DNA from: Halomonas sp.
Lineage (GTDB): Bacteria; Pseudomonadota; Gammaproteobacteria; Pseudomonadales; Halomonadaceae
Direction of reading: 5' to 3'
DNA: 64,000 bases
Assembly: GCF_029263665.1 (NCBI RefSeq)
Contig: NZ_JAJUFQ010000006.1
Location: 62,001 to 126,000, forward strand
Made by a program: the position numbers and the translations under genes. Of the stretch, positions 1-10,754 are shown piece by piece (the stretch's first letter is position 1; each line of letters starts with the position of its first letter). The notes beneath the pieces are model-generated. The model was given only the letters and a program-made list of their open reading frames with translations. It was not told the origin of the DNA and searched no databases.

Positions 1-104
1 CACTTGGATGATTTATCGATCTGCCGCTTTCCAGTATCATACGGCCCTCTATAAGGCCCGCTGTGGCACATCATCTTCTCGTCGATTTTCAGAGGCTCCA
101 GGAT

Positions 105-3100
105 ATGCTCCAACTGCGTGGTGCGCCCGCCCTTTCTGCCTTCCGTCATGCCAAGCTGCTGGCCACCCTGCGTGCATCCGTTCCCGAGATCACCGAACTG
201 TACGCTGAATATGTACATTTCGTGGATGTTGAAGGTGATCTTGGCCCAGCGGAGCATGCTCTGCTCGAACAGCTCCTGGACTATGGTCCCAGCTATGCAG
301 AAGAGCCGCTGACGGAAGGGCTGGCGGTATTGGTGGTTCCGCGTATTGGCACCCAGTCGCCCTGGTCCTCCAAGGCTACCGATATTGCCCATAACTGTGG
401 ATTGACCCAGATCAGGCGACTGGAGCGTGGTATCGCCTATCGCATCTCGCTCAGAGGAACCCTGAAGGAAAGTCACTTCGAGGCCATTGTTGCCGGACTG
501 CATGATCGCATGACCGAGACAGTGCTTGGTGATGCATCTGATGCTGCCCAACTGTTTGCCTACCATGAGCCTGCGCCTCTGGGCACGGTGGACATTCTCG
601 AAGGCGGGCGCAATGCGCTGGAAGCGGCCAATGTCGAACTGGGGCTGGCCCTGGCCGAGGATGAAATCGACTATCTGATCGATGCCTTCGGTGAACTGGG
701 GCGTAACCCGACCGATATTGAACTGATGATGTTCGCCCAGGCCAACTCCGAACATTGTCGCCACAAGATCTTCAATGCCGACTGGTTGATCGACGGGGAG
801 CAGCAGACTCATTCGCTGTTCAAGATGATCAAGAACACTTTCGAGGCTTCTCCTGACGGTATTCTTTCTGCCTACAGCGATAATGCCGCTGTGATCGAAG
901 GCAGTGACGCGCGGCGTTTCTTCGCTACGCCGCTGACAGGCAAGGATGGGGAGCGGGCCACCTATGGTGGAGAAGTTGAACCGATCCATATCCTGACCAA
1001 GGTCGAGACGCACAACCACCCGACGGCGATTGCACCTCACCCTGGTGCCGCTACCGGTGCAGGTGGTGAGATTCGCGATGAGGGCGCTACCGGTATCGGC
1101 GGCAAACCCAAGGCAGGCCTGACCGGTTTTACCGTCTCCAATCTGCGTATCCCCGAGTTTGTCCAGCCCTGGGAAGCTTTCGACTATGGCAAGCCCGAGC
1201 GCATCGTCAGCGCCCTGGACATCATGCTGGAAGGTCCCATCGGCGGTGCCGCGTTCAACAACGAATTCGGCCGCCCCAACCTGACGGGCTTCTTCCGTAC
1301 CTATGAGCAGGATGCCCTGGGAGCCAATGGCATCGAGCGTCGCGGCTACCATAAGCCGGTCATGATCGCGGGTGGTTACGGCAACATTCGTCAGGAACAT
1401 GTAGCCAAGGGCGAGATCCCCGTCGGCGGCAAGCTGATCGTGATGGGCGGCCCGGCCATGCTCATCGGCCTGGGTGGCGGTGCCGCGTCTTCCATGGCAT
1501 CAGGTTCCTCCAGTGCCGATCTTGATTTTGCCTCGGTGCAGCGTGACAACCCCGAGATCGAACGGCGGGCCCAGGAAGTCATCGACCGTTGCTGGGCGCT
1601 GGGAGAGCAGAACCCCATTTGCTTCATTCATGACGTGGGGGCAGGCGGCTTGTCCAACGCTCTGCCGGAACTGGTCAAGGATGGCGATCGTGGCGGCCTG
1701 TTCCAGCTGCGCGATGTTCCCAATGCCGAGCCGGGCATGAGCCCGTTGGAAATCTGGTGCAACGAGGCACAGGAGCGCTATGTGCTGGCGGTAGCTCCAG
1801 AGAACCTCGAACTGTTCGATGCCCTGTGCAAGCGTGAGCGTTGCCCCTATGCCGTGGTCGGCGAGGCTCAGCAGGCCCATCACCTGACCGTGGCCGATGG
1901 TCACTTCGACACACAGCCAGTTGATCTGCCGATGAGCGTGCTGTTCGGCAAACCGCCGAAGATGACCCGCGAATTTGAGCGCGAGACCCTGGAGCTGCCC
2001 GGTGTAGAACTGGACAACCTTGATCTGCGAGAGGCGCTGGACCGTGTGTTGAAGCTGCCCACCGTGGCATCGAAGAGCTTCCTGATTACCATCGGCGACC
2101 GCTCGATTACTGGCATGGTCGCCCGGGACCAGATGGTCGGCCCCTGGCAGGTACCGGTCGCTGATGTCGCCGTTACCACCGCCAGTTTCGATACCCACGC
2201 GGGTGAGGCCATGGCGATGGGGGAGCGTAGTCCTGTCGCATTGATCGACCCTGCTGCCAGTGCCCGTCTGGCCGTTGCCGAAGCCATTACCAACATGGCG
2301 GCGGCACCGATTGCCAAGTTGGGCGATATCAAGATGTCGGCCAACTGGATGAGTGCAGCCGATCATCCCGGTGAGAACCAGGCCTTGTATGATGCTGTGC
2401 ATGCAGTGGGCATGGAACTGTGCCCGGCGCTGGGCATTGCCGTGCCGGTCGGCAAGGACTCCATGTCCATGCGTACAGCATGGCAGGAGGACGGCGAAGA
2501 CAAGTCAGTGACATCACCGCTGACGTTGAACATCACCGGCTTTGCTCCTGTGGTGGATGCCATGCGCACCCTGACGCCGCAGATTTCCCTGGAACAGGAT
2601 GAAAGCGACCTGCTGTTGATTGACCTGGGCGCAGGCCAGAATCGCCTGGGGGGTTCGGCACTGGCGCAGGTCTACGGCCAGGTAGGCAATGAATGTCCGG
2701 ACCTGGATGATCCAGAGGATCTCAAGGCATTCTTCAGTGTGATTCAGGGCCTTAATGCCGATGGCAAGTTGCTGGCCTATCACGACCGCAGCGATGGCGG
2801 TTTGATCGTCACCTTGCTGGAAATGGCCTTTGCCGCCCACGCAGGACTCGAGATCAAGCTCGACTGGCTGGTCGACGAGCCTTCCAGGGCTTCCAGTGCG
2901 CTGTTCAGTGAAGAGCTGGGGGCTGTGATTCAGGTCAATCGCGCGCATACGGAGGAAGTACTGGCTCAGTTCGCGGCGGCAGGTATCGAAACGTGCGGCG
3001 TCATCGCTCGTCCGCGCTTCGACGATCAGATCCGTATCACGCTGTTCGAAGAGCCGCTGCTCGAGACGACCCGCCAGTTGATGCAGCGTAGCTGGGCCGA

Positions 3101-4025
3101 AACCAGCTATCGCATGCAGTCACTGCGCGACAATTCCGAATGTGCCAAGAACGAGTTCGATAATCTGCTCGATGCACGTGATCCTGGCCTGTCCGTGACC
3201 ACGACCTTCGATGTGGATGAAGATATCGCCGCGCCTTTCATCAATGTAACGCGTCCACGTGCAGCCATCCTGCGTGAGCAGGGTGTCAACGGCCACCTGG
3301 AAATGGCTTGGGCCTTCGACAAGGCTGGCTTTGAAGCGGTGGATGTGCACATGAGTGATATCCTCAGTGGTCGTGTATCCCTGGAAGACTTCAAGGGAGT
3401 GGTCGCCTGTGGCGGTTTCTCCTACGGCGATGTGCTGGGGGCTGGCGGTGGTTGGGCCAAGTCAGTGTTGTTCAACGGTCGTGCCCGCGAACAGTTTGCT
3501 GCCTTCTTCGGCCGCGATGACAGTTTTGCTCTGGGCGTGTGTAACGGGTGCCAGATGCTGTCCCAGCTCAAGGAGCTGATTCCGGGCACAGAGGCGTGGC
3601 CACGCTTCGTGCGCAATGAGTCCGAGCAGTTCGAGGCGCGTGTGGCCATGGTCGAAGTCGAGAAATCGCCTTCGATTCTGTTGGCCGGCATGGAAGGCTC
3701 TCGCTTGCCCATCGCTGTCGCCCATGGCGAGGGACGTGCCGAGTTCCGTGACAGTGCCCACCTGCGCAGTATCCAGGGTTCTGGTCAGGTCGCATTGCGC
3801 TACGTTGACAACTATGGCCAGGCCACTACTCGTTACCCGGCCAACCCCAACGGTTCACCATCCGGTATCACGGGTTTGACCACGGCAGATGGCCGGGTGA
3901 CTATCATGATGCCTCACCCCGAGCGTGTCGTGCGTGCAGTGACCAATTCCTGGCGTCCGGCTGAATGGAGCCAGGATGGTGCCTGGATGAGACTGTTCCG
4001 CAACGCCCGGGTATGGCTGGGGTAA
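105..4025 (+). CDS. purL: Phosphoribosylformylglycinamidine synthase
   Basis: Makes FGAM from FGAR, ATP and glutamine in de novo purine synthesis; cytoplasmic. The product is 1306 residues, close to the E. coli enzyme (about 1295). It has an N-terminal PurS-like domain, two AIRS-type halves (ETHNHPTA near residue 301) and a C-terminal class I glutamine amidotransferase with nucleophile C1146 in GVCNGC and the HxE pair in PHPE near 1271-1273. An in-frame GTG lies at 63, but ATG 105 fits the family start ([10 protein letters not shown] follows) and has AGAGG 9 bases upstream. The 104 bases before it hold no recognisable operator. It stands alone and is followed by a hairpin terminator. Identification is very secure. 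Confidence 0.97.
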   Translation: MLQLRGAPALSAFRHAKLLATLRASVPEITELYAEYVHFVDVEGDLGPAEHALLEQLLDYGPSYAEEPLTEGLAVLVVPRIGTQSPWSSKATDIAHNCGLTQIRRLERGIAYRISLRGTLKESHFEAIVAGLHDRMTETVLGDASDAAQLFAYHEPAPLGTVDILEGGRNALEAANVELGLALAEDEIDYLIDAFGELGRNPTDIELMMFAQANSEHCRHKIFNADWLIDGEQQTHSLFKMIKNTFEASPDGILSAYSDNAAVIEGSDARRFFATPLTGKDGERATYGGEVEPIHILTKVETHNHPTAIAPHPGAATGAGGEIRDEGATGIGGKPKAGLTGFTVSNLRIPEFVQPWEAFDYGKPERIVSALDIMLEGPIGGAAFNNEFGRPNLTGFFRTYEQDALGANGIERRGYHKPVMIAGGYGNIRQEHVAKGEIPVGGKLIVMGGPAMLIGLGGGAASSMASGSSSADLDFASVQRDNPEIERRAQEVIDRCWALGEQNPICFIHDVGAGGLSNALPELVKDGDRGGLFQLRDVPNAEPGMSPLEIWCNEAQERYVLAVAPENLELFDALCKRERCPYAVVGEAQQAHHLTVADGHFDTQPVDLPMSVLFGKPPKMTREFERETLELPGVELDNLDLREALDRVLKLPTVASKSFLITIGDRSITGMVARDQMVGPWQVPVADVAVTTASFDTHAGEAMAMGERSPVALIDPAASARLAVAEAITNMAAAPIAKLGDIKMSANWMSAADHPGENQALYDAVHAVGMELCPALGIAVPVGKDSMSMRTAWQEDGEDKSVTSPLTLNITGFAPVVDAMRTLTPQISLEQDESDLLLIDLGAGQNRLGGSALAQVYGQVGNECPDLDDPEDLKAFFSVIQGLNADGKLLAYHDRSDGGLIVTLLEMAFAAHAGLEIKLDWLVDEPSRASSALFSEELGAVIQVNRAHTEEVLAQFAAAGIETCGVIARPRFDDQIRITLFEEPLLETTRQLMQRSWAETSYRMQSLRDNSECAKNEFDNLLDARDPGLSVTTTFDVDEDIAAPFINVTRPRAAILREQGVNGHLEMAWAFDKAGFEAVDVHMSDILSGRVSLEDFKGVVACGGFSYGDVLGAGGGWAKSVLFNGRAREQFAAFFGRDDSFALGVCNGCQMLSQLKELIPGTEAWPRFVRNESEQFEARVAMVEVEKSPSILLAGMEGSRLPIAVAHGEGRAEFRDSAHLRSIQGSGQVALRYVDNYGQATTRYPANPNGSPSGITGLTTADGRVTIMMPHPERVVRAVTNSWRPAEWSQDGAWMRLFRNARVWLG

Positions 4026-4054
4026 GTAACGGATGACTTGCTGAGTCAGTCTTG

Positions 4055-4079
4055 AGTGCCGCCCTTTTTGGGCGGCACT
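4055..4079 (+). terminator. Hairpin terminator after purL
   Basis: Perfect 10-bp stem (AGTGCCGCCC with GGGCGGCACT) around a TTTTT loop, 30 bases after the purL stop. There is no real T-tract after the stem, so it may be a weak or Rho-assisted stop. Confidence 0.6.
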
Positions 4080-4146
4080 TGCATTGAGAGCCTAACATGG
4101 CTGTTGAACGCATTATTTAGCCCACACTTTTCTCCAGGAGCCTGCC

Positions 4147-4947
4147 ATGACTGCCGTTACCAAGATTTTCCACGATTGCCTCCAGGTGGTCTTGGACAAT
4201 CATGTGGCTGAAGTGCGCCTCGATCACGCTGAGCGCCACAACTGCATGGATGTCGCAATGATCGATGCCTTGCTGGAAGCCCAGGTCTGGCTGGCCGAGC
4301 GGGTCGGGGTGCGTGCAGTGGTGCTGTTGGGTGAAGGTGAAAGCTTTTGTTCGGGATTGGATGTGGCCGCAGTGTTATCGACTCCCGAGCGTATTGCCTG
4401 GCTGCTTCAACCGGATGCCTCCGGCATGACGCCAGCTCAACGCTTGGCGTTGGGCTGGCGTGATGTGGGAGCTCCCGTGATTGCTGCCCTGCATGGCCAT
4501 GTCTTCGGTGCGGGTCTGCAGATGGCCTTGGCGGCGGATATTCGTATTGTCCATCCAGATGCATCGCTGGCGCTGCCGGAGGTTGAGTGGGGACTGGTTG
4601 CTGATATGGGGGTCAGCGTCACAGGGGCAGCGCTGCGCCAGGATGTCATCCATGACATGATGCTGACCGGACGTCACTTGAGCGGAGAAGAAGCCGTGAT
4701 TCTAGGTTTGGCCTCACGGCTTGATGAAGATCCTCGCGAAGGCGGGAGAGAACTGGCGCAATCCCTGGCTCTGCGCTCCCCCAGGGCCGTGGCGGCGGCG
4801 CGTCGTCTGCGCCGCGAGGCCCCGGCACTGAGTGAACGCGAGTGTCTGGAACGTGAGTCCAGTCTGCAGCGCAACCTGATAGGCGGGCCTGAGCAGCGCG
4901 AGGCAGCACGGGCGCGCCTGGAAGGGCGTCGGCCCCGGCTTGCGTGA
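4147..4947 (+). CDS. Crotonase-fold enoyl-CoA hydratase/isomerase family protein
   Basis: A 266-residue crotonase superfamily protein acting on an acyl-CoA thioester. Visible motifs are the first oxyanion-hole segment ([11 protein letters not shown], about 60-70), the second ([17 protein letters not shown], about 118-134) and [12 protein letters not shown] near 142-153. The Glu of the PE pair matches one hydratase acid. The second canonical Glu position (before MMLTG) is Asp, and the Asp in VADMG recalls dienoyl-CoA isomerases (GLAADVG). The reaction could therefore be isomerisation rather than hydration; this is inference. CAGGAG lies 7 bases before the ATG. The stop overlaps the radD start (TGATG), suggesting translational coupling with no obvious functional link. 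Confidence 0.85.
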   Translation: MTAVTKIFHDCLQVVLDNHVAEVRLDHAERHNCMDVAMIDALLEAQVWLAERVGVRAVVLLGEGESFCSGLDVAAVLSTPERIAWLLQPDASGMTPAQRLALGWRDVGAPVIAALHGHVFGAGLQMALAADIRIVHPDASLALPEVEWGLVADMGVSVTGAALRQDVIHDMMLTGRHLSGEEAVILGLASRLDEDPREGGRELAQSLALRSPRAVAAARRLRREAPALSERECLERESSLQRNLIGGPEQREAARARLEGRRPRLA

Positions 4948-6842
4948 TGGCATCGTTACGTCCGGCTCAACAACCGATTCTAAAACCGACACCACAACCG
5001 ACGCCACAACCGACGCCACAACTACGCCCCTATCAGCGCGAAGCGGTTCAGCGGGTCATTCAGCACTTCCGGGGTAGCGATGATCCTGCCGTGGTGGTGT
5101 TGCCGACAGGCAGTGGCAAGTCGTTGGTCATTGCCGAACTGGCACGCTTGGCACGTGGTCGCGTACTGGTGCTGGCGCACGTGCGTGAGCTGGTTGAGCA
5201 GAACCATGCCAAATATCTGGCCTATGGCCTGCAGGCAGACATCTTCAGTGCCGGCCTCAAGCGCAGGGAAAGTGGCCGGCAGGTGGTCTTTGGCTCGGTG
5301 CAATCGGTAGTACGGCACCTGGACGCGGTCAGCGATACCGAGGCCAGATATGGCCCTTTTACCCTGCTGGTGATCGATGAATGCCACCGGGTGTCCCTGG
5401 AGCAGGATTCCAGTTATCGCAAGGTAATCGAACACCTGAGAAGCCGCAATCCGCGGCTCAAGGTGCTGGGGTTGACCGCAACGCCTTATCGTCTTGGGCA
5501 GGGGTTTATCTATTACCGGCACTACCATGGCATGGTACGCGGAGAAGAAGGCGCCTTTTTTCGGGATTGCGTGTTCGAGCAGCCTCTGCGCCTGATGGTA
5601 CGCCAGGGTTTTCTCTGCGAACCGGTGAAGGTCGATGCCGCCGTGGCGCATTATGATTTCTCATCCTTGGTGCCTGGGGGAAGCGGCCTGTTCCGTGAAG
5701 AAGAGGTCAACAGGATTGTTTCGGGGAATCGGGCAACGCCGGGCATCATTGCCGATGTCATTGAACATGCCAGGCAGCGCCAGGGGGTGATGATCTTTGC
5801 GGCCAGTGTTCCGCATGCCCAGGAGATCATGGGATATCTGCCGACGGAAGGCTCGGCTCTCGTGACAGGCAATACCGATGGTGACGAACGCACCCGCTTG
5901 ATCGAAGCGTTCAAAGCCAGGCACATCAAGTTTCTGGTCAATGTGTCCGTGCTGACGACAGGTTTCGATGCACCACATGTGGACCTGATCGCGATTCTCA
6001 GACCCACGGAGTCGGTAGGTCTCTACCAGCAGATTGTCGGTCGTGGTCTACGCTTGTCGCCGGACAAGAGCGATTGCCTGGTGCTGGATTATGCCGGCAA
6101 CCCTTGGGACCTGTATGCGCCCGAAGTCGGGGGAGTACGTCCAAGGAGCGATAGCGAGCCTGTGCAGGTCGAGTGCCCGGCCTGTGGCCATGCCAACCTG
6201 TTCTGGGGCAAGCGTGACGGTGAGATCGTCATCGAACACTATGGTCGCCGCTGTCAGGGACTGGTGGATAATCCAGAAGAGGCTGGCACGGCTGGGCAGC
6301 AGTGTACTTTCCGCTTTCGCTTCAAGGTCTGCGGGGAGTGTGGTGCCGAGAATGATATTGCGGCACGCCGTTGTCATGGCTGCCAGACGTTGCTGGTCGA
6401 TGCCGACGACAAGTTGCGCGCTGCCTTGAAATTGCGTGATGCCAAGGTGTTGAGGGTCAGTGGTATGCAGTTGGATGCGGTGGTGAATGGCCGAGGGCTG
6501 CCGCGTCTCAAGGTGACCTATCACGATGAAGATGGTGCCACCCTGGACGAATGGTTTGCCCTGGAAACCACTGCCCAGAGGAATGCCTTTGGTGCCGTGT
6601 TCCTGCGCCATCACTCGCGTGCTCCAGGGGTGCCCTGGTCTCCCAGGTCGCCACAGGAGGTCTGCGCTGGCCAGCAGCGCTTGCGAGCACCAGACTTTGT
6701 GGTCGGGCGCAAGGTGGGTCGCCATTGGAAGGTGCGCGAGAAGCTGTTCGACTATGTCGGGCGGTATCGTAAGGCAGCGAGTGCAGGCGGCGAGCAGGAT
6801 GCAGATGATGCTATCGGACATGAGTGCTGTCATCTGCAGTAG
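4947..6842 (+). CDS. radD: RadD-type superfamily 2 DNA helicase/ATPase
   Basis: Homologue of E. coli RadD (YejH), an SF2 ATPase that works with SSB and RecA in double-strand break repair and crossover resolution. The 631-residue protein has Walker A PTGSGKS (53-59), a DECH box (144-147), [18 protein letters not shown] (motif VI), and two C-terminal Cys clusters ([26 protein letters not shown]) that probably bind zinc, as in RadD. Long stretches such as LLVIDECHR and [18 protein letters not shown] match RadD closely. It starts at the ATG overlapping the crotonase stop; a GTG sits one codon upstream. Residues 13-25 are a PTPQ repeat not found in E. coli RadD, encoded by a 12-bp tandem repeat. 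Confidence 0.93.
   Translation: MASLRPAQQPILKPTPQPTPQPTPQLRPYQREAVQRVIQHFRGSDDPAVVVLPTGSGKSLVIAELARLARGRVLVLAHVRELVEQNHAKYLAYGLQADIFSAGLKRRESGRQVVFGSVQSVVRHLDAVSDTEARYGPFTLLVIDECHRVSLEQDSSYRKVIEHLRSRNPRLKVLGLTATPYRLGQGFIYYRHYHGMVRGEEGAFFRDCVFEQPLRLMVRQGFLCEPVKVDAAVAHYDFSSLVPGGSGLFREEEVNRIVSGNRATPGIIADVIEHARQRQGVMIFAASVPHAQEIMGYLPTEGSALVTGNTDGDERTRLIEAFKARHIKFLVNVSVLTTGFDAPHVDLIAILRPTESVGLYQQIVGRGLRLSPDKSDCLVLDYAGNPWDLYAPEVGGVRPRSDSEPVQVECPACGHANLFWGKRDGEIVIEHYGRRCQGLVDNPEEAGTAGQQCTFRFRFKVCGECGAENDIAARRCHGCQTLLVDADDKLRAALKLRDAKVLRVSGMQLDAVVNGRGLPRLKVTYHDEDGATLDEWFALETTAQRNAFGAVFLRHHSRAPGVPWSPRSPQEVCAGQQRLRAPDFVVGRKVGRHWKVREKLFDYVGRYRKAASAGGEQDADDAIGHECCHLQ
4984..5019 (+). repeat. 12-bp tandem repeat inside the radD start region
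   Basis: Three units AACCGACACCAC, AACCGACGCCAC, AACCGACGCCAC in frame, encoding [13 protein letters not shown] just before the conserved LRPYQREAV. The unit is a whole number of codons, so copy-number change would alter the N-terminal tail without a frameshift. Confidence 0.9.
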
Positions 6843-6875
6843 GCGGTGTCATTTTAAAGATGATGACGCTTCCGA

Positions 6876-6911
6876 AATAGAAGTCCTGCGCGGAATAGAA
6901 GCTCTGCGCGG
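6876..6911 (+). repeat. 18-bp imperfect tandem duplication upstream of scpA
   Basis: Two adjacent 18-bp units (AATAGAAGTCCTGCGCGG and AATAGAAGCTCTGCGCGG, 16 of 18 identical) in the 136-base gap between radD and scpA. Confidence 0.85.
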
Positions 6912-6978
6912 AGATTGATAAACTGAACGATTGACGCCAACCTTGTGCCGCCGGCACTTTCCGGGAGACGGGCCTCGC

Positions 6979-8139
6979 GTGAGTGACTCGCCGACGACAG
7001 ATCAAGCCTTGCTTCAGGACGTTGCCGATCAGGCGGCTGCCGAGAGTTCGAGCGATCCTGCCAATGAGGCAGGTGAGAGCGCTGCAGAAGACCAGGAAGT
7101 GGCACCGCAGGTTCAGGCGTTGGGCCGTTTGTTCGATGAACCGATCACCGAACTGCCTGAAGACCTGTACATTCCGCCGGAGGCCCTGAGGGTATTCCTG
7201 GAAACCTTCGAAGGCCCGCTCGACCTGCTGCTGTATCTGATTCGACGCCAGAATCTCGACATCCTGTCGATTGACGTGGCTGCCATCACGCATCAGTACA
7301 TTGAGTATGTGGAACTGATGAAGGCCATGGAAATCGAGCTGGCGGGTGAATACTTGTTGATGGCGGCCATGCTGGCAGAGATCAAGTCGCGTTCGCTGCT
7401 GCCTCGGCCGCCGAAAGGTGATGATGACAGTGAAGACGAAGATCCTCGCGCTGAGCTGATACGCCGTCTGCAGGAGTATGAGCGGTTGAAGCTGGCTGCC
7501 GAGTCGTTGGCTGACCTGCCGCGAATCGGTCGCGACTGGTTTCCGGCCAAGGCAGGCTTGCCACCGCTGGAAGCCCGGGTGATTCATCCCGATGTCGCGT
7601 TGGACGAACTGCTCGGTGCTCTGGCGGGGTTGTTGCGCCGAGCCGAGTTGAACAAGTCTCACCATATTGAGACAGAAGTCCTGTCGACCCGGGAGCGCAT
7701 GCTGGCCATCATGGAAAAATTGCACCATGAACGCTACACCCCCTTTGAGGCGCTATTCACATTGGAAGAAGGGCGCTCGGGGGTTGTGGTGACGTTCATG
7801 GCGATTCTGGAGCTGGCCAAGGAATCCATGATCGAAATCGTCCAGAACGAAGCTTTGTCGCCGATTCATGTGCGTGCGCGGCTGGCGGAAGAGGGCGAGG
7901 AAGCTCCCTTCGATGATCTGGATGATCTGGACGGCGGGGAAAGTGCCTTTGATGAACCTGGCGCTGGTGATACGGTCGCCTCTGCAATAGCGCTGGAAGA
8001 GGCGCTGGCTGAGCTGGAAAACGAAGACGGGCTTGAAGGTCGCTCTGGGGACCTGGACGATGAGCTCGAGGATGACGTGGAGCTTCCTGAGGGTGATGTC
8101 TGGAGCGAATCTGCAGGTAAAGGGGAAGAGCCGGCATGA
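6979..8139 (+). CDS. scpA: Segregation and condensation protein A
   Basis: Kleisin subunit of the SMC-ScpAB condensin-like complex, which compacts and separates chromosomes. The core (about residues 65-300) shows FEGPLDLLLYLIRRQNLDI, the typical N-terminal helical signature, and a C-terminal winged-helix region. The GTG start at 6979 follows GGGAGA; a TTG at 6931 is open in frame but has no ribosome site. At 386 residues it is longer than most ScpA proteins because of an acidic N-terminal extension and a C-terminal tail rich in Asp and Glu (after about 300), which fits halophile adaptation. The stop overlaps the scpB ATG by 4 bases (ATGA). Confidence 0.93.
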   Translation: MSDSPTTDQALLQDVADQAAAESSSDPANEAGESAAEDQEVAPQVQALGRLFDEPITELPEDLYIPPEALRVFLETFEGPLDLLLYLIRRQNLDILSIDVAAITHQYIEYVELMKAMEIELAGEYLLMAAMLAEIKSRSLLPRPPKGDDDSEDEDPRAELIRRLQEYERLKLAAESLADLPRIGRDWFPAKAGLPPLEARVIHPDVALDELLGALAGLLRRAELNKSHHIETEVLSTRERMLAIMEKLHHERYTPFEALFTLEEGRSGVVVTFMAILELAKESMIEIVQNEALSPIHVRARLAEEGEEAPFDDLDDLDGGESAFDEPGAGDTVASAIALEEALAELENEDGLEGRSGDLDDELEDDVELPEGDVWSESAGKGEEPA

Positions 8140-9239
8140 GCGTGATGGAAGCACCCGATGCGCTGGATGACATCATTGAAGCTGCATTGCTCTCTGCAGG
8201 GGAGCCGTTGGGGCTCGATCGTCTGGAGCTGTTGTTCGATGATCACGAGCGGCCGCCTCGCCGTGCGCTGCGAGAGGCCCTGGAACGCCTGACCGAGCGT
8301 CATGTGCGTGGTGCCATGGAGCTTATCGAGACCGCTTCCGGCTATCAGCTACGGATACGTCCGCGCTTGGCCAACTGGGTGGCACGGCTGTGGGATGAGC
8401 GTCCACAGCGTTATTCCCGGGCACTGCTCGAGACCCTGGCGATGATCGCCTATCGCCAGCCCGTCACTCGCGGGGATATCGAGGAAGTGCGTGGTGTCAC
8501 CGTCAGTGGTTCGATCATGCGGACGCTTCTGGAACGTGGATGGATTCGAGTGGTGGGGCATCGTGATGTTCCTGGACGCCCGGCCGTCTATGCGACAACT
8601 CGCAGCTTTCTTGATGACTTCGGGCTCAAGACTCTGGATGAACTGCCGCCGATGCACGAGCTCAAGCAGTTTGAAGAGGTACAGTTGGAAGAGGATCTGC
8701 CTCCGCCGCCATCTCCGCTGCTCGCCCAGGCCGACCTGCCTTTGGATGAGGAACCTTCAGATGAAGAGCTTTCTGATGATGAATCGTCTGACGAAGCGCC
8801 TTCTGATGAAGAGCCTTCTGAGTCAGAAGACCAGAAGACAGCAGCCATGAGGACAGAGGCTCATGAAGCTGAAGAAGTGGAAGATGGAATAGATAGTGAT
8901 ACCGAAAGTGAAAGCGGTACTAATATTGAAGGTCGTACCAGAATAGAAAGTCTTGTCGCTGTACCACATGACGAAGAGACGCGGTTTTCTATAGGGGCGA
9001 GAGCGATAGGACCGAGCGCTATAGGGGCGAGAGGAGCTTCAGGGACAGAAGCTGCTATGGAAGAAGCCGACATGATGTCCGAAGGCCTCGATGGTCACGC
9101 CGAGATGGCGTCTGAGCGGACTGGTCTGAGCTTTGCTGATCTGGAAGCCAGGCTGTCCGAACGGGCCCGCGGTCGCGTCGATGATGACGCTGCTTCGGGC
9201 ACGGAATACACCGATACCGAGAACGATACTGATGAGTAA
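8136..9239 (+). CDS. scpB: Segregation and condensation protein B
   Basis: Winged-helix partner that dimerises and binds ScpA in the SMC complex. The conserved core is residues 1-185 (ALLSAGEPL at the start; [25 protein letters not shown] near 93-117; [11 protein letters not shown] near 145). Residues 190-367 form an unusually long, very acidic, low-complexity tail with repeated SDE units (about 205-232) and a repeated IGAR/AIG stretch. E. coli has no close equivalent of this tail. It overlaps scpA by 4 bases and rluB by 8 bases, so the three genes form one translationally coupled operon, as in many proteobacteria. Confidence 0.93.
   Translation: MSVMEAPDALDDIIEAALLSAGEPLGLDRLELLFDDHERPPRRALREALERLTERHVRGAMELIETASGYQLRIRPRLANWVARLWDERPQRYSRALLETLAMIAYRQPVTRGDIEEVRGVTVSGSIMRTLLERGWIRVVGHRDVPGRPAVYATTRSFLDDFGLKTLDELPPMHELKQFEEVQLEEDLPPPPSPLLAQADLPLDEEPSDEELSDDESSDEAPSDEEPSESEDQKTAAMRTEAHEAEEVEDGIDSDTESESGTNIEGRTRIESLVAVPHDEETRFSIGARAIGPSAIGARGASGTEAAMEEADMMSEGLDGHAEMASERTGLSFADLEARLSERARGRVDDDAASGTEYTDTENDTDE
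8989..9033 (+). repeat. 15-bp direct repeat within the scpB acidic tail
   Basis: CTATAGGGGCGAGAG occurs at 8989-9003 and again at 9019-9033, 30 bases (10 codons) apart and in frame. It gives repeated SIGARA/AIGARG residues in the disordered tail of ScpB. Confidence 0.85.
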
Positions 9240-10083
9240 CACCACCAGCGAAAAATTGCAGAAGGTCCTGGCCCGTGCCGGTCTGGGTTCCCGTCGCGAG
9301 ATGGAGGCGGCGATCGCAGATGGCCGAGTCAAGGTCAATGGCCAGGTCGCTACCCTGGGGGACCGTGTCGAGGCCCGTGACAAAGTGAGCCTCGATGATC
9401 GCCCGGTCACTCTGCGCGCTGCTGAAGAGGTCCCGCGCCGGGTGATCATGTACAACAAGCCGGAAGGCGAGCTGTGCACACGCAAGGATCCTGAGGGGCG
9501 GCGTACCGTATTCGACCGTCTGCCACGGCTCAAGGGAGAACGCTGGATTGCCATTGGCCGCCTGGATATCAATACCAGTGGACTGTTGCTGTTCACAACG
9601 GATGGCGAGCTGGCCAATCGCTTGATGCATCCTTCCACTCAAGTCGAGCGTGAGTACGCCGTGCGAGTGATGGGAGAGGTCAAGCGTGAAAATGTGGTGG
9701 CCATGGTAGATGGCGTGATGCTTGATGATGGCCCTGCACGTTTCACTGATGTTCAGGAATTCGGTGGGGAAGGCATCAATACCTGGTTCCATGTAGTGAT
9801 CATGGAAGGCCGCAACCGTGAGGTACGCCGCTTATGGGAGTCCCAGGGACTGACTGTCAGCCGCCTCAAGCGTGTGCGCTATGGCAATATCTTCCTCGAC
9901 AAACGTGCCAAGGCAGGTGAGTGGGTGGAGTTGTCTCAGACTGAGGTCGACGATCTGGCTGAAGTAGCGGGGCTGGAAACACGCAAGGTTCCGGAACTGA
10001 CTCCGGATGAGCGTAATCGCTGGAGCCGCGACAAGCACAAGCGTCGCCCGGTGCAGACGATGCAACGCAGCCGAAAGCGCTGA
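9232..10083 (+). CDS. rluB: 23S rRNA pseudouridine synthase (RluB family)
   Basis: Isomerises a uridine (position 2605 in E. coli numbering) of 23S rRNA to pseudouridine. The 283-residue product has an N-terminal S4 RNA-binding domain ([18 protein letters not shown], about 8-25) and the RsuA-family catalytic domain, with the catalytic Asp D112 in [11 protein letters not shown]. The C-terminus is basic ([16 protein letters not shown]). The start ATG overlaps the end of scpB by 8 bases and begins with the family's usual short leader; longer in-frame extensions run through scpB and were not used. The scpA-scpB-rluB order is common in gammaproteobacteria. Confidence 0.93.
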   Translation: MSNTTSEKLQKVLARAGLGSRREMEAAIADGRVKVNGQVATLGDRVEARDKVSLDDRPVTLRAAEEVPRRVIMYNKPEGELCTRKDPEGRRTVFDRLPRLKGERWIAIGRLDINTSGLLLFTTDGELANRLMHPSTQVEREYAVRVMGEVKRENVVAMVDGVMLDDGPARFTDVQEFGGEGINTWFHVVIMEGRNREVRRLWESQGLTVSRLKRVRYGNIFLDKRAKAGEWVELSQTEVDDLAEVAGLETRKVPELTPDERNRWSRDKHKRRPVQTMQRSRKR

Positions 10084-10131
10084 AATCTGCATGGCACTCG
10101 GCGCACTTTGATGTTTTATCGAAAAAAGTGC

Positions 10132-10160
10132 TTGCAATGAAAGGGGTATATCCGTAGTAT
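10132..10160 (+). promoter_or_regulatory. Sigma-70 promoter for the tRNA-Lys genes
   Basis: TTGCAA (10132-10137), a 17-bp spacer and TAGTAT (10155-10160), followed by a GC-rich discriminator (CTGCACGCG) typical of growth-rate-controlled stable RNA promoters. The first tRNA base is 19 bases after the -10 box. Confidence 0.6.
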
Positions 10161-10178
10161 CTGCACGCGTTCGGGGAC

Positions 10179-10254
10179 GGGTCGTTAGCTCAGTTGGTAG
10201 AGCAGTTGGCTTTTAACCAATTGGTCGTAGGTTCGAATCCTACACGACCCACCA
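10179..10254 (+). tRNA. tRNA-Lys (anticodon TTT)
   Basis: 76 nucleotides with encoded CCA. The acceptor stem GGGTCGT pairs with ACGACCC, the T arm contains GTTCGAATC, and the anticodon loop is CTTTTAA, giving anticodon TTT for lysine. It lies downstream of a sigma-70 promoter and 76 bases before an identical copy. Confidence 0.97.
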
Positions 10255-10330
10255 ACCGAACCTGTACATGGCAGTCTTGCCTTGTTGGAGTGGCAACACA
10301 TCATCAAGTGTAATGCAGAGGCCATGAGCC

Positions 10331-10406
10331 GGGTCGTTAGCTCAGTTGGTAGAGCAGTTGGCTTTTAACCAATTGGTCGTAGGTTCGAATCCTACACGAC
10401 CCACCA
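10331..10406 (+). tRNA. tRNA-Lys (anticodon TTT), second identical copy
   Basis: Identical in all 76 positions to the tRNA at 10179-10254, including CCA. No separate promoter is visible between the copies, so they are probably co-transcribed and end at the hairpin that starts 5 bases downstream. Confidence 0.97.
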
Positions 10407-10411
10407 GATTC

Positions 10412-10447
10412 ACGGCCTCGTTCCTCGGAACGGGGCCGTTTCTGTTT
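10412..10447 (+). terminator. Terminator of the tRNA-Lys pair
   Basis: 12-bp stem (ACGGCCTCGTTC with GAACGGGGCCGT, one G-T pair), CTCG loop, then TTCTGTTT. This is a good intrinsic terminator directly after the second tRNA. Confidence 0.85.
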
Positions 10448-10754
10448 GCGGGTGTCGAGGCTTGAACAGAGCCTTCCGAGGCTCTCCGGTCTTGCATCAT
10501 CGCCTTCCTGGCGTCATCATCTTGTTATATTCGTCTGCTAGGTACCGCGGTGGTTGTTGCGGTGGCCTAAACTGACGAGAGGCATCACCAGGGCGAGAGA
10601 CGCATGGGGGTGCCGGTAGCTGAAGGTGCTGGCAGGTGCTCTCAAGGTGTCGAGGGCGGCCGGTGGCTTCACAGGCGTGCTGCAGCAACGGAGTGTTGTC
10701 TGCGCACAAGCTCATGTGCAGGGGGATTCCCTGCTGGTCACAGTGGTAGACACG
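10448..10754. other. Gene-free spacer before nadA
   Basis: About 300 bases with no supported gene. It holds a small 7-bp inverted repeat at 10468-10485 (AGAGCCT/AGGCTCT). Open frames extending nadA upstream exist here but lack ribosome sites and family homology. I could not assign a promoter or riboswitch. Confidence 0.6.

Noticed and set aside
1500..2402. 300-residue minus-strand open frame inside purL
   Set aside because: It lies fully opposite purL, has no ribosome site or family features, and follows from the codon bias of purL.
10468..10485. Small inverted repeat before nadA
   Set aside because: Seven-base arms with no T-tract and no gene ending there; not enough for a terminator or operator call.
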